In this document: positions 22,401-33,917 of the stretch, piece by piece
How positions within the stretch are numbered: position 1 is the stretch's first letter
How the letters are laid out: each line of letters begins with the position of its first letter
DNA from: Schistocephalus solidus
Taxonomy: Eukaryota > Platyhelminthes > Cestoda > Diphyllobothriidea > Diphyllobothriidae
DNA length: 64,000 nt
Assembly: GCA_017591395.1 (NCBI GenBank)
Contig: WEDG01000844.1
Span: forward strand, 56,600-120,599
Reading direction: 5' to 3'
The notes under the pieces: generated by a model
What the model was told of the DNA's origin: nothing
What the model saw: the letters and a program-made list of their open reading frames with translations, nothing else
Database searches by the model: none
Position numbers and translations under genes: made by a program

Positions 22401-23448
22401 AGATCAGAATACTCATAAATACTACCAGGGCATGGGCGCTGATGCAGGCAACTTACTAAGAGCAGGAGTACCCTCAGTTTCCATATCTAACATGCACAAG
22501 AGTCCATAGATTACTACTGTGCACTGGCATGCATGTAAGGACTACTGATAGGAACAAACCCGTTTCTCCTTTTTCAAATGCTTTTGATTGAGGGAAAATA
22601 GAAAATTTTAATAAGAAAAAAAAATGGATGGAATAAAGTTTAGAATGTATGGAAAAGTAATGAATTATATATGTTTAACCCTGAAATAACAAAAAATGTG
22701 TGTAGACTAAATTGGTCAGCGGTCTTCGAAGGTAAGATGGATAAAAAGTCAAAATTCGGAATGCCACATTCAAAAAGTGTTCTCCGAGGATGAAACCTTC
22801 TCCCAGAACATTTTGGACAACAAGGTATGTAGAACGTCCTATTAGAAATTGTCCAAATGTATGCAGCAAGACAAAGAAAGAAAGTCAGATCAAGTGATCA
22901 CTGATCCGTAAAATCAAACATTTTGATAAATAGTACTTGTTAGCAACTCATTTAGTAGGCGAGGGCCACAGTGGCCTCATAAAAAATCAGTTGCAAGTCA
23001 GTTGGATATTTAAGAATGACTTTTTTTAAATTTTGCTATTAAATCTTTTTACGATAGAATAATTTGAGTATTCCCGAGATAATGCCTTTGGCTTAAATAA
23101 CCAAATAGACACCTCAGTACTGAATACAGTTTTCTAACATTTAAAGCGGAAATACCTTTGGTAAACAAATTTTCTTCTTCTAAAAACTGACCATGCATGT
23201 TTTATGTTTTTAAACTTCTAACCGATGCTTTGGATCATCTTCAGTATTAATGAATGTCACGAAGAGCCATATTCATAGTGCAGAGGAGCTAGAATGCTCC
23301 TTTATCGACACAGGTACCTAGAGTATCTGGTTAACTGTGAACCAGTAAGCCTATGCAGAATGATTATTTCGTCTCTTTTTGCAAATTACTCCACAAGGCC
23401 AAGCCAACACAAAGCTAGTGTTTACGTAAGCAGATTTTTGTAACTCAC

Positions 23449-24277
23449 CATCTTTGTCGACCGAGAAATAGTGTACCCAGATGTCCAGCATTGAACGCAT
23501 TAAAGCATCCGCCTTGTGCTTGACAAGATGGTTCCGCTGAGCCAAACTTCGTCCAATCTGGATAAAGTCATGACAACGCAACTTGCCCGCCTGGTTAATA
23601 TCCAGGCGTCGGAACATGGTCCTCATCTTACCCTCCCAAGTGGGGCCGCACTCACATTCGGGGTAGTCCTCGGGTCGTTTGTAGTTTATTAGTGCTCCCC
23701 ACAACTTCGCTGTCTTGCCCTTGATGTCCTCATCGAAGAAGTACTCTGCGATCACGCCCTCGTACTGCTCCTTCGTCATCTTGCCTTTTTTGTCACCAGC
23801 CGAGTCCACCAACCGGAAAACCAGCTCCGCCTCCTTTGGATTGCCTCGCCAGGCCTCAATGATTCCCTCAAACTCATTCATTTGAATCAGTCCATCGTGA
23901 TCTGTGTCAGCTAGGTCGAAGAACGTGTCCACCATGATACTCTTGAATTCCTCCTTGAAGGCCGCATTGATGCATTTTCTCATGCTGTCCACAAACATTG
24001 CCTCATTCAGCTGGGCATTGGTGCGTGTGTGCTCCTCACCGATGGTGCAGATGACGCCGTACCAAAGGTGCACCATGTTTTGCACCACTTGATCCTCGAA
24101 GAAATGATCGCACTTTGAGAAGGTGGTCAAAATGCGCGAAGCGATATCCAGGAAGTCACTGACACAGACGTAGCCGTGCCCATTGCTGTCCAGTCGACGG
24201 AAGACGGTACGCATCTTCCGAATCCATCCGGGGTGCCCGGTTACTTCGGGGTAGCTGGCTGCGGGCTTGAAGTTCAT
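23449..24277 (-). CDS. EF-hand calcium-binding protein with two sarcoplasmic-type units, exon 1
   Basis: The first coding exon, 829 bases, starts at the ATG at 24277-24275 and ends at a GTGAGTTAC donor. It encodes a soluble, mostly helical protein with no signal peptide or membrane span. EF-hand loops are at residues 30-41 (DSNGHGYVCVSD), 124-135 (DTDHDGLIQMNE, canonical) and 158-170 (one residue too long, probably weak). From residue about 205 the pattern restarts: YPE...KMRTMFRRLD with a loop at 226-237 parallels YPE...KMRTVFRRLD and the loop at 30-41. The gene therefore encodes two fused units, each like a sarcoplasmic calcium-binding or calexcitin-type protein, about 394 residues in all once exons 2 and 3 are added. 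Such proteins buffer or sense cytosolic calcium; a specific role in this animal is not visible. Neighbours are all repeats. Confidence 0.85.
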
Positions 24278-24299
24278 AGCTCTTTTGTTGGTAGTCGTG

Positions 24300-24960
24300 G
24301 AAGGACTGTTCTGCCCTGACTGGGCTTAGCGTTCAGACGAATGCAGACTATCGGACGTAAGGCGCATCTGTGCTGCGAGCCGGTTCGATAGGGTTGCGAG
24401 GCAGGGTGCAACTAAGACCAATCGCAGCGTGGGAGGGAAAGGCTGAACCAATCAGGCTGCAGCGTCGGTCCTCAATACACCCACGGGCACGAACGGAGGT
24501 GCTGGGACCTTGGACCGTAATGCCAACATCAAACACTGCTGTCAAGACATAAAAACTGATTCTTTAAGTGTGCATTCTTGACGTCAGTGGTTTGACTTGG
24601 CGATTAGTTATCGACAACTTGGTGGTTTTCGTCTGATGGGAAGAATCCTTGGACGTTAATCGATAAGTTCACTTTCGAAAGAGCGACTAACTCTCACTAC
24701 CTCGTTGTTCAGTTCCAAATGTTTCCTCAATTTCGCCCTAATAATGAATGAATGGGTACAAAAAAAACAACGTCCATATGGCTTGAGTTAGACTCAGCAA
24801 CTGACACATTTAATTGTGATTTGGTATTCATCTGCCTAAAGCATCTGACGTAGATTTATGCTTTAAAAAAGGTGGTGACCCACCACAAATAATCATTAAA
24901 ATACTTTCCTACACCAGAATATGAAAGCCTCTGACTTATTATCAACCAATATAAATTATT
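24300..24960. other. 5' flank of the EF-hand gene
   Basis: GC-richer to about 24540 and AT-rich beyond. It presumably holds the promoter and 5' untranslated sequence. No TATA box or initiator can be singled out with confidence, and no other gene is evident. Confidence 0.35.
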
Positions 24961-25260
24961 ATAGAAATGCCGTCTCGTATAATGTTTACCGAAATTCTGA
25001 AATGGTTTTTGGTTTAAAAAAAAGATTATTTAAGAAGAACTGTAGTATTAATTATCTTGTAGCATAACCCCAAGCTATTTCAGTCACGTCAGAAAACTGG
25101 CTTTTAATCTAACTCCTTTCCAGTCGCCGGGAAAAATGCATTCTTTAACAATGGCTACTTAAGTCGTAAGATGTTTTCTCATTGACTTTTTCATACATTT
25201 GTAAAGCTAAACATATTTTATGTAAAACGTGCACGGAAATATGATTTCCTGAACTCAGTT
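24960..25260 (-). repeat. AT-rich dispersed repeat copy, reverse orientation
   Basis: Shows TTGTAGCATAACCCCAAGC, CAGAAAACTGGCTTTTAATC, GGCTACTTAAGTCGTAAGAT and ACATATTTTATGTAAAACGT in the order of the reverse members. Confidence 0.45.
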
Positions 25261-25419
25261 GGTATTCGATTTCGTCTTTTTCCTATTTTATACGTGAAGA
25301 AATGATATACTTTCATGTTTAAACTTTTTTCTTGGTTGAATGGGTTTGAATGCGAATTGCTATTACATATGCATTCAGGGTTTTCAAACGTAATGCTGTA
25401 TGCACTCTGTACAGGCAGA

Positions 25420-25530
25420 TTAACAATGCCGACAAAACCAGGGGAGACTGGAATGCCCGTTTCTGGCTCATTGACAATAATCATCCAGTCATACTCAACC
25501 TAAGGTGGGGCCCCACCCATTCAGTCAAAC
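25420..25530 (-). mobile_element. SINE fragment
   Basis: Reads GGGGAGACTGGAATGCCCGT, CTGGCTCATTGACAATAATC and CCAGTCATACTCAACCTAAG, the body of the tRNA-derived SINE without its tRNA head. Confidence 0.6.
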
Positions 25531-25549
25531 CCCAAAATACTTCATTCAC

Positions 25550-25760
25550 AGCAGGATGCTGGCTTTGAAAGAGCTTATCTCTGGCCACCTACGAAAATTA
25601 AACTCTGCACAGCGTGACTACTTAAGCAGAATGATTTTTCCTGATCGATTTTAAATTTTCCTTAAACTTCAAATATATTTTTTTGTAAATATACACAAAT
25701 CTATTCTTTTTTGTGTGCCTTCGGTAGAAATTTAAGTTTTCTTCAAATTAACAAACTTTT
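25550..25760 (-). repeat. AT-rich dispersed repeat copy, reverse orientation
   Basis: Shows GATGCTGGCTTTGAAAGAGC, GACTACTTAAGCAGAATGAT and CTTAAACTTCAAATATATTT in family order; it directly follows the SINE fragment. Confidence 0.45.
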
Positions 25761-25989
25761 CTGATTGCCGAATAAATGGGAACCTGACCTAACGTTATAC
25801 TTGCATTCATGGTTGACAAACTACCTGCAATAATATCAAGAAGTCATAAAGTGCTCTTAAACGTTTTAGTGGATGTGTACCGCGTTATATACAACATAAT
25901 CAGCCTTCATACATTTAGAGAAAGGATGCTTTATCTATGGACATTTCACGGTCTTAAAAGTCTCATAATAAGAGAATTTGCAAAATAGA

Positions 25990-26345
25990 AATATGCACTA
26001 TCTTCATCTTTAAAATTAGAAGATGCAATTTTTACAATATAAACACAAGTAAAGCATTTTTCCATACGTTTTCTATAAATGTGCCCGAATTTACAGGGGC
26101 AACGAAAATTAATGAAAAACTGCATACTAATCAATAGCGATTTCAGCAATTTGTAGCTTTTGCGGGCGGCTGAAAAGGGCTCGATTGAAGGCAGGGATCC
26201 TGATGTGATGAGAGTATTTTGGGATCATACTGCATGGCGATTACCATGAAAACCCTGCTTACGTGACCTTTTTGCATCGAAAACACATTTTAGATTCTCG
26301 GCTGACATTTTATGCGCTGGCAAATGTACGGCGACTTAGCGCAAA
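25990..26345 (+). repeat. AT-rich dispersed repeat, reference copy
   Basis: Chosen to define orientation. Blocks in order: CATACGTTTTCTATAAATGT, GGGGCAACGAAAATTAATGA, TTGCGGGCGGCTGAAAAGGG, TTTTGGGATCATACTGCATG, CGAAAACACATTTTAGATTC and GGCTGACATTTTATGCGCTG. No coding frame; non-autonomous element of unknown class. Confidence 0.5.
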
Positions 26346-26930
26346 ACTAAACTATTTATCACAATTGGAGGAAGAATAAAGTGCAATCGCTGGAGCACTG
26401 AGGTTACTTTCCTACCCGTCGTTGGTTCTTGGCGTGAGGATGACTAGGCATTTTGGCTGGATGGCACTGGAACTGATGGTCACCAACGCCTTCTCCCGAG
26501 CAGGGTTCCTGAACCTGGCCAGGCAAACGATATACCAACCAGAGTTGCTGAACAGCATAAGGAGATGATATTTCCAATGTGACGTGATAGGAGCTTAAAA
26601 CAAGTCCTGACTCCGCAGCTCGGAGCCGAGAGCGGAATTGGCAAAGGCAAGCAAATTATCACTTCGGCGAGAGAAGTCCCCGGAGGGAAGGCCCTTTACT
26701 GGTTAGCCGCTGCATGTCAATGGGAATACTGCCACCTGCACTGTGAAGTACAAGTGGATGTGTGATGTACAGTCAAAGCCTTTAAAGTCACCGACATGGA
26801 GTTTTGCAACCTTGCGGGGCAAGAGAAACTGACGTTGGGTAGTCCTAATTGCACCAAAACTGTGATTTTGCATGAACTTACCGTCACTGACCCATCACAT
26901 GCAACTCTCACCAAAATTTTGAAATGCTTT
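26346..26930. other. No recognisable gene
   Basis: More GC-rich than its surroundings between 26400 and 26900, but no frame with a recognisable motif on either strand. Confidence 0.4.
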
Positions 26931-27200
26931 TAGATTAGGAATGATTACTTTTAAATGTAATTTTAACAATTATGACTTTGGAGCATAATCGTAGAATATT
27001 ACAGGAAAAATATGATGCCGGCTTTTAAACGAAGGCGTTTCCGCCTCCTTAAGCACTTCAATTGAAAAAGATGACTGCTTAGGTAGTGTGCAGTTTTGTC
27101 TAGAGATTTTCAATGGCCTAAAAAATACAAATATATTTCATAGAAAACATAAGCAAAATATTCTTTCATCTTGCCATTTGAAAGCAACTGTCATCTTCTT
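26930..27200 (-). repeat. AT-rich dispersed repeat copy, reverse orientation
   Basis: TTTGGAGCATAATCGTAGAA, GATGCCGGCTTTTAAACGAA, GGTAGTGTGCAGTTTTGTCT and ACAAATATATTTCATAGAAA, the same blocks as 20380-20700. Confidence 0.5.
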
Positions 27201-27559
27201 CAAATTCTGCTTTCGAAGAAATGCTGCATTAAGTTTTAATTGTGACATGTTTAATACTGTACAAGTCCATTCAAATCGCATCATATCTGACCTATACTGT
27301 ATAATCCACATTATTTGCATGATTATATGAGCAATTCATGTCTTTTGTTAATGACATACAGGAATGCATGGTATATCTTCAACAGAAGGCCTATAGTCTC
27401 TAGAGTGAATATCCCAAATGCAAATTCAACGACAGATCAAGCTAAAAATATTCAGGAAGTGATAAACATTTTAAAAACCCAAACTTGTCTCTCCTATAAA
27501 TATAAAAATTAAAGATGTGATTTGCTATCAAATGAGTACGCGAAAGAATATTTTATCAT

Positions 27560-27800
27560 GTGTTTTAAAAAACATACTTGGACTTGTATGAACATATAAA
27601 ATGTGTGGAAAAAACGCCTACTACTTACGTAATCATTTTTACGGAGTAGGGTTTCTTAGGAAACCGAAAAGACGTTAGTTCAAACGTTGGCATCTTGTTG
27701 TGTCTGCAATATCGTGGGATCATGCTCTTAAGATGCGAACTATTACAGTTCCACCAAGGTTATCCTTCCTAATTCAAACGAATTTGAAAATTTTGCGTAA
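27560..27800 (+). repeat. AT-rich dispersed repeat copy
   Basis: GAAACCGAAAAGACGTTAGT, GGCATCTTGTTGTGTCTGCA and TATCGTGGGATCATGCTCTT match the central part of the reference copy. Confidence 0.4.
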
Positions 27801-28345
27801 CGTTGCATAATATCAATCATTGACTTTACATAATTCCGTATCTCAGGTTTTTATTCGTGGAAACTCTTCCATTACCTTACCGCATTCTATCTCATGATAG
27901 CTTTCTTAATAGTCGGTGTTTTTGATGCCCTATTGCGCTGATTTCGGTACTTGTTTTTTTAAATAAAAAAACTGGCTTTTATAATAAATTGAGGAAAAGT
28001 TTGGTCAGTTAAACTGTATTTAAAAGCATGGAAAGGTTTTTGGTTAAACAGTGGTAATGCGTTAGCCTTTCACAATAGTTACTCGATGCAAAACGTATTG
28101 TAATATTCACAGGTTTCTGACATACAATTAAAAGCATATCAAGTGTTTTAGTTTCTGATACCATTTTATAGGGTACAGCACATCGCATCAAAGCAGCTTA
28201 CAGTATGCAGAAGTAAAAGGCTGGTCACGACGGAGAGCTACCTGGTTAAAAATCTAACAAATGCAAAAGGTTATAGTAAAAGCTATTTCTATCTTACCTG
28301 CCTTTCCCTAGGAATGATTATGATGGCGTATCATCCGTTTTTTGG
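27801..28345. other. No recognisable gene
   Basis: AT-rich spacer without assignable features. Confidence 0.35.
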
Positions 28346-28545
28346 TATTTATCCTCCCTTAAATTGGTGGAGATGGGTTATATGCTCGCCTAGGGCAGCA
28401 GCCGGGAACAGGAAACTTGGGTTAGGGTTAAGATTACAGGTGAGGTTTGGGTTAGGGTTAGTGTTGGAGTTAGGACAGGGGAATATTTGCCCTTCCTAGA
28501 TTTTGGCGCAGGACCACCTGTATATCCTGCCAGCGGCGGGCATAT
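28345..28545 (+). repeat. Dispersed repeat with telomere-like GGGTTAGGGTTA motifs
   Basis: GGGTTAGGGTTA occurs at 28419-28430 and again at 28449-28460. It is followed by GGGGAATATTTGCCCTTCC and ACCACCTGTATATCCTGCC. The same blocks occur in reverse complement at 39830-39960, so this belongs to a repeat family and is not only an interstitial telomere tract. Confidence 0.55.
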
Positions 28546-29560
28546 AAGTGAGCCAAAGCTTTTATATGCATCTTAGTGAGCAAATGAAAATATTACGCGC
28601 TGCAGTTGTTTCCATCTTTTCTCTAATTTTACTTCCGTTGGTTAAAACTATTCTGACGTCAAGTTGATCACCCAGTCTTAAGGGGTCACTAAAATACCAC
28701 GTTCTGTGTGTACGCAAAACTAATGCAAATTTTTTAACAGATGTTAAATAAGCTGCATAATTTAAAGCTTATTTAGGTCAGGTTAACAAAAAATTATTAA
28801 TTTTAAATACAGTCTAGATCATTTCCTTTGTGGCATCATTCAGGCTCTCAAAAACTACATTCTTATCCATCCGTGTTAATCCCGTTCGGACAAAAACTAA
28901 TAAAAGTAGATGACATACCTCATGAAATATTAAACCAAAGGTAAAATGTGATTTTGATTACACCGGTTAACATGAGTCTCATGCAGAATTATCGTCAAAT
29001 AGCTCTGTCATATTGAAATGTTACCTGTTCATTGCGTCTTTCTGGCTGCCTGCAAAAATTCCATTCAATAAAATGAATACGAATTAGCGTGAGTTTTTCT
29101 GGTAGCTTCTTATAACTTAACGAATGCAGACATTGATTTTAAAAAAATACATAACATATATTTTATTGGAGTCATTGTGCGATAAATTACTTCTTACTTA
29201 AATTTTCTGCTGGTTTGGAAAATGTTATTCAATATTTTAATAACTATAATTTACATTTGTTATTAAAACTGTGTTTATAGTTTTAAATCTGCTAGTTGTA
29301 CAATTTTCGCTTGAGAAACACTATATAATCTTATGTGTTATTAAAACGGCGGCCTGTAGTTATTAAACGTTATAAATGTACCTAGATCATGATGTGTGCT
29401 TCATAACAAAATAAGAAGCGGACAGGTAAGAGGCCATTTGGACACACATTTCGCTAAGTGAAAAAACTCCAACCTAAAATAAATGCTAGTTAAATAATTT
29501 TTTCCTTTCCAGCAGGAAATATTAATAAAATTAATTAACTATAAAAATGAGCAATAAAAA
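28546..29560. other. No recognisable gene
   Basis: AT-rich DNA. The part at 28980-29180 has blocks reminiscent of the AT-rich repeat family, but too diverged to call. Confidence 0.35.
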
Positions 29561-29770
29561 GCATACTTCCATATGTTTTCTGCAAATAAGGCTCAGATTT
29601 GCAAGGGCATCAAAAATAATTGAAAAAATAGTTTTTCTATTTAATTGTTCGCATTGGCAAGTGGGATTTGTCTGGTCAAAAGAAAGGTAAGAAGTGAGAT
29701 GCCCGCATCATAATGACTGAAATATGTTACGATTCTGCTGCACGATACTCGATCTTACATCCCAAACTAA
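29560..29770 (+). repeat. AT-rich dispersed repeat copy, interrupted by LINE insertion
   Basis: CATACTTCCATATGTTTTCT, GCAAGGGCATCAAAAATAAT and AAATATGTTACGATTCTGCT follow the order of the reference copy. The LINE at 29790 starts shortly after. Confidence 0.4.
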
Positions 29771-29778
29771 TTTGTTAG

Positions 29779-29789
29779 ATACATCACCT
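29779..29789. repeat. Target-site duplication of LINE copy 2 (left)
   Basis: ATACATCACCT, identical to 34473-34483 on the other side of the element. Confidence 0.85.
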
Positions 29790-30759
29790 GACAGTTCGAC
29801 CGTCGATTTCGACGAGGTCAACCGTTAGGCTCCACACCAGGTGGTGCAGGGACGGTGACTTGCGCGTGAATTAGTTTTAAGTGATAGTAGCATTGCGCTG
29901 CAGCTACCGCACTCTGTCCTCCTCCCCCACCTGAGCCCGGTGTCAAGACAGAGTCAAGAAGACCGGAGATGGGAGAGGGCGCAGGAAGCTGGCGCGGCCG
30001 GAGCCGCCCCTGGGCGTACCACCACACCTGACTTGGATCCCACGGAGTGGGAGTGCCATAAAGACCACATTAAGAAGGAGCCATTGCAGCCTGACTGTCA
30101 GTCCGCCAGTCAGCCACTCCACGCAAAACACACATTGGTCTGACCACGCGGTCCGATTTATCCCGTCAGTTGGCAACCTTCCAAGCCACGGCTTTTAGCG
30201 CACCGTGATAGTTTCAAGCGCCTCAGATTGTTTATAGTGAGAAACATGCGCTTAGCTGTCAACCTCACTCTCTCCCCCACCCCCACCATCAGACCACTGT
30301 CCGAGCCGGTCAGTTGCCTGATGTGGGAGTGGGCGCATTGGCTGACGGATTGGCGTACCCGTGTTCGCGCGCCACAGCACGACCTGGCCCCCATAACGAG
30401 CACACCAGGATTTACTTACTCAGGGGGTATGGGGGAGCCATCGCCGTCTGACTCCCAGTCCACTGGTCGGCCACTCGACACACACAGCTTATACACTGAG
30501 CCGACGGCGTGGTCTGGTGGATGCGTCAGATTGGCAGACTTCCCAGCCACGGTTTCTAGGAAACCGTGATATACTCTGGTAAATGGTGATTGTGAGGGCG
30601 TTGTCGATGTTTTGGTGTAGGTAGTGTGCGCTGATGTAGCTTAGTATCCGGTGGTTTACCGGAGGTTGTCGTGGAGGCGCATGTGTCCTAATAGGCCCAT
30701 GTGGTGTGTAAATGTGCGAGAGCAGTGAGGGCAGTGAAGGCGGGCGCGCCGACTGCATG

Positions 30760-31610
30760 TCGGAGCCCCAGGCACTAGTTCACCAGCCTCCGTGCGATGG
30801 ATTCGCAGGTGACCGACCAGGCTGATGCGTGAGTTGAAGTTGCGGGCGCAGTGTGGACAGGAGAAATCGGTAGAGGCTGGCGGATGTCATTCCTGGTAGT
30901 GGGGGTGGCCGTGGCGCTAAGAATGGCAGGAGCAGAGTGTGTGCATGGTGTATGGGTGTTGTCGGCATTGTGGTAAATTCCGCTGTCGTAAATGCGCATG
31001 TGACCGAATAGGCCCATGCGATAAGTGAATGCGCGAGGACAGTGAGGGCAGTGGAGGCGACGATCTCTGCTGTGTGTTGGTGCTCCGGGCACTGGCTCAC
31101 CAGTCTCTGTACGATGGATTCGCAAGTGACCGACCAGGCCGAGGTGAATGTGCGGTCGCATTGAGGACAGCTTAGGAGAGATTCCCATCAATGATGGTGG
31201 TGGTGGTATTGAAGGCGAAGGCGGTGGGGGTTGCAGTGGCGGGGTAACAGGCGATGAGTTGAGGGATGTGGTCTCTATGATGGTGGCAGTAATGGAATTG
31301 ATGCCAGTAGTGAGGGTGGGGGAGTCAGAATGAGGGTTGGCAGAATTTAACGTAGAAATTGGATTTGTCGGATTGTTGGTGCATTGCGTTCGAAGATGTC
31401 TCACCAGGCCGATTCGCGCGCGGAAGATGCGTTGACAGCGCGGGCATATTGGCAGGGCCTGGGCATTGGCGGTGTTCGTCCGGGGCGCTGGTGACTTTCG
31501 TGCCGCTCTTTTGGCCTTGGCGGTGGCGATCCGGTTGGCCTCATAGATTGCTGAACCAGTCTTCACTGATTTTCTCCATGCCGGTCTATCCTGGGCGAGG
31601 TCCTCCCAGG
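30760..31610 (-). pseudogene. LINE C-terminal zinc-finger region
   Basis: After the linker AKAKRAARKS and NTANAQAL comes CPRCQRIFRARIGLVRHLR with a closing Cys, a C2HC-type finger. It is followed by a Thr/Ser/Pro-rich low-complexity linker and C2H2-type fingers: a GLVGHLRIH scrap, CPHCPRAFTYRMGLFGHMRI with His following, and a further CPHC-like unit near 30840. The repeated R-x-GL-x-GHLRIH pattern shows tandem finger duplication. Such a tail after the RT may bind the element's own RNA or target DNA; that role is an inference. Small frameshifts separate some fingers. Confidence 0.75.
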
Positions 31611-33520
31611 TCGCTGAGTTGATTTGCAGTTGCTTCAGCGATTTCTTCTAAAGTGTCCTTGTAGCGTCGTTTTTGACCTCCCTGCCGACGAGAACCCGTA
31701 GCGACATCTCCGTAGAAAAGTCGTTTGGGTAGTCGTTCGTCATCCATTCTTAGCAGGTGGCCGCTCCATCGCAGTTGAACTTGCCTCAGCATGGCGTGGA
31801 TGCTAAGTATTCCATGTCCGGGATTCTGTCTTGCCAGCTCAGCTTCAGTATTCTGCGGAGGCAGCCTGAGATGAAAGTGATTCAACATCCTGGCTTGGTT
31901 CGAGTAGACGGTCCGGGTTTCAGATCCGTAAAGGAGTGTCGTCAAGGCGACGGCCTTGTACATCTTCAGTTTGGTGTTCAGGTGAATACCGTGGCGATTT
32001 CACACGGAGGCCTGCAGCCGGCCGAAGGCCTGACTAGCTTTGGTGATCCGTTGGGCAACTTCGTCATCGATTCTCGTGTTGCGCGACATCGTGCTTCCAA
32101 GATAAGCGAAGGTTTCCACGTTTTTGAGTTGAGCACCGTTGAAATTGATTCGAGGAGCATTGTATTCCGCGCTGGGTGGCGGCTGGTGCATGACAACCGT
32201 TTTGGCTGTACTGATTGTTAATCCGAAATCGGCGCAGCCTTCGGCGAAGAGGTCCAATCTCCTTTGCATGTCCTCCTCCGTCACGGTGTTAAGGGCGCAG
32301 TCATCTGCGAAGAGCAAGTCATGGACTGTAGTCGTAGACACGCGCGTTGGAGCCTGCATACGCCGACTGTTGAGAAGGTGCCCGTCAGTTCTGTAGGCGA
32401 TGCGGATACCAGGCTGCTCATCACGGTAGGCGTCCATCAGCATAGCCGAGAACATGAGACTGAAGAGGGTGGGGGCCAGTACGCAACCCTGCTTCACTCC
32501 GTTGGTCACAGCGAATGCTTCGGATACCGTCACGTTGTCAGTGACGCGCGCCGTCATCCCGTCATGAAGCTGACGCATCATGTGCGTGAACCGCTCAGGA
32601 CAACCAAATTTCTGTATGACTTTCCACAGTCCGTCACGATTCACCGTGTCAAAGGCTTTCATTAGATCCACAAAGGTAGTGTATAGGTGAGTTCGCATCT
32701 CCTGACACTTCTCTTGTAGCTGGCGGGTGGCAAAGATCATATCGGTTGTTCCGCGGTGTCGGCGGAAGCCACATTGGCTTTCCGCGAGCAGGCCCTGCTC
32801 TAGGTTACCGTTCAAACGATTGAGAAGGATACGGTCGAAGATCTTCCCGGCGATGTTGAGCAAAGCGATGCCTCTGTGATTATCATAGAGTTGCCGGTTC
32901 CCCTTCCGTTTGTAGAGATCAACGATGGTCGCGTCTTTGAAATCCTGAGGAACTTCTCCTTAGTGCCACATCTCCTGGAAGATTGTTGTGATTTCTGCCA
33001 TCAGCCGGGTCCCACCGTGCTTGTAGACTTCCGGTGGGATTGCGTTGGATCCCGGTGCTTTACCGCTGGAAATCTGCTGCACGGCCCGGATGGCTTCTGG
33101 TAGGGAAGGCGGCAGATCCAGGTCATTGTACGTGTCCCCTTGAGGGAGCCGGTCAATGGCAGCATCGGAGATGGCTGATGAGCAATTAAGGACACTTCTG
33201 AAGCGCTCGGCCCAGCGCTTCAGAATTTGCGATTTCTCTGTCAGCAGTGTTGTTCCGTCAGAGCTGAGCAGTGGTGCGGTCCCCTTGATACACGGACCGT
33301 AGATGGCCTTGATTGCTTTGAAGAAGTTTTTCATTTCATTGCGGTCCGCATACCCCTGGATTTCTTCAGCCTTTTGGATCATCCAGGCATCCTGCATCTA
33401 CCGCAGCCGTTGCCGGCATCTGAAGAAGGCTGCTTTGGTGGCATCAGTCCAAAGGTATATGTAGGCTTTGTGTAGTCCATTCTTCTCCGCGAGTAAGTTT
33501 CTGATGTCGGCGTCATTGTC
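31586..33520 (-). pseudogene. LINE reverse transcriptase (copy 2), near-intact with stop codons
   Basis: Starts after a deletion with [16 protein letters not shown]. It continues through GKAPGSNAIPPEVYK (33060-33020), IVDLYKRKGNRQLYDNHRGI, GFRRHRGTTDMIFATRQLQ, VDLMKAFDTVNRDGLW (first catalytic Asp), NGVKQGCVLAPTLFSLMFSA, LLFADDCAL at about 32296-32320 (the FADD catalytic pair) and FAYLGSTMSRNTRIDDEV. The connection region has LLYGSET and LRWSGHLLRMDDERLPKRLF. The enzyme would copy element RNA at the nicked target. The catalytic residues are all present; inactivation is by three nonsense codons and the deletions upstream. I cannot assign the clade (RTE- or CR1-like) by eye. Confidence 0.85.
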
Positions 33521-33917
33521 GATCTCGCCTCCGGACGAGAACATAGTCCAGCAGATGCCAGCGCCGCGACCGAGGGTGCATCCACGTGACCTTCACCCAC
33601 GTCGGAAGGCGGAAGAAGGTGTTGGTCAGCAAGAGACGGTGTTCCGCACACATGCGCAGAAGAAGGAGGCCGTTATCGTTACAGCTACCGAGACCGTGGG
33701 GACCAAGCACTCCCTGCCAGGCAGCGTGGTCCGTCCCGACGCGGGCGTTGAAGTCGCCAAGGACAATTAACTTGTCCACCTTCGACACAGTCGCCAGCAG
33801 GGCGTACAGGTCCTCGTAGAATTTGTCCTTCGCCGTATCAGAGCTCGTCATTAGGGGAGCGTAGGCGCTGATGATGGTGGCGAACTGGTCTCCCCGAAGA
33901 GGCAGGTGGAGGATCAT
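33513..33917 (-). pseudogene. LINE endonuclease, N-terminally deleted
   Basis: Retains [12 protein letters not shown] and ISAYAP segments, [10 protein letters not shown], and the DYVLVRRRD tail. The AAWNVRSL and SET motifs, with the first catalytic Asn and Glu, are gone; the deletion joins GATCATTG directly to the 5' sequence TTGTTTGTTTGAG. A second deletion after RRRDRQ removes the catalytic DHRLV segment. The endonuclease cannot work. Confidence 0.8.

Larger units (their letters stand above)
19736..23448 (-). other. Intron 1 of the EF-hand gene (3.7 kb)
   Basis: Starts with GTGAGTTAC on the minus strand at 23448. It contains copies of the AT-rich dispersed repeat (about 20380-20700 and 20940-21260) and a CAT/ACC trinucleotide stretch (22290-22400). 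I see no further convincing EF-hand exon inside. Confidence 0.55.

Noticed and set aside
31757..32221. Plus-strand frame of 154 codons
   Set aside because: Antisense shadow of the LINE reverse transcriptase.
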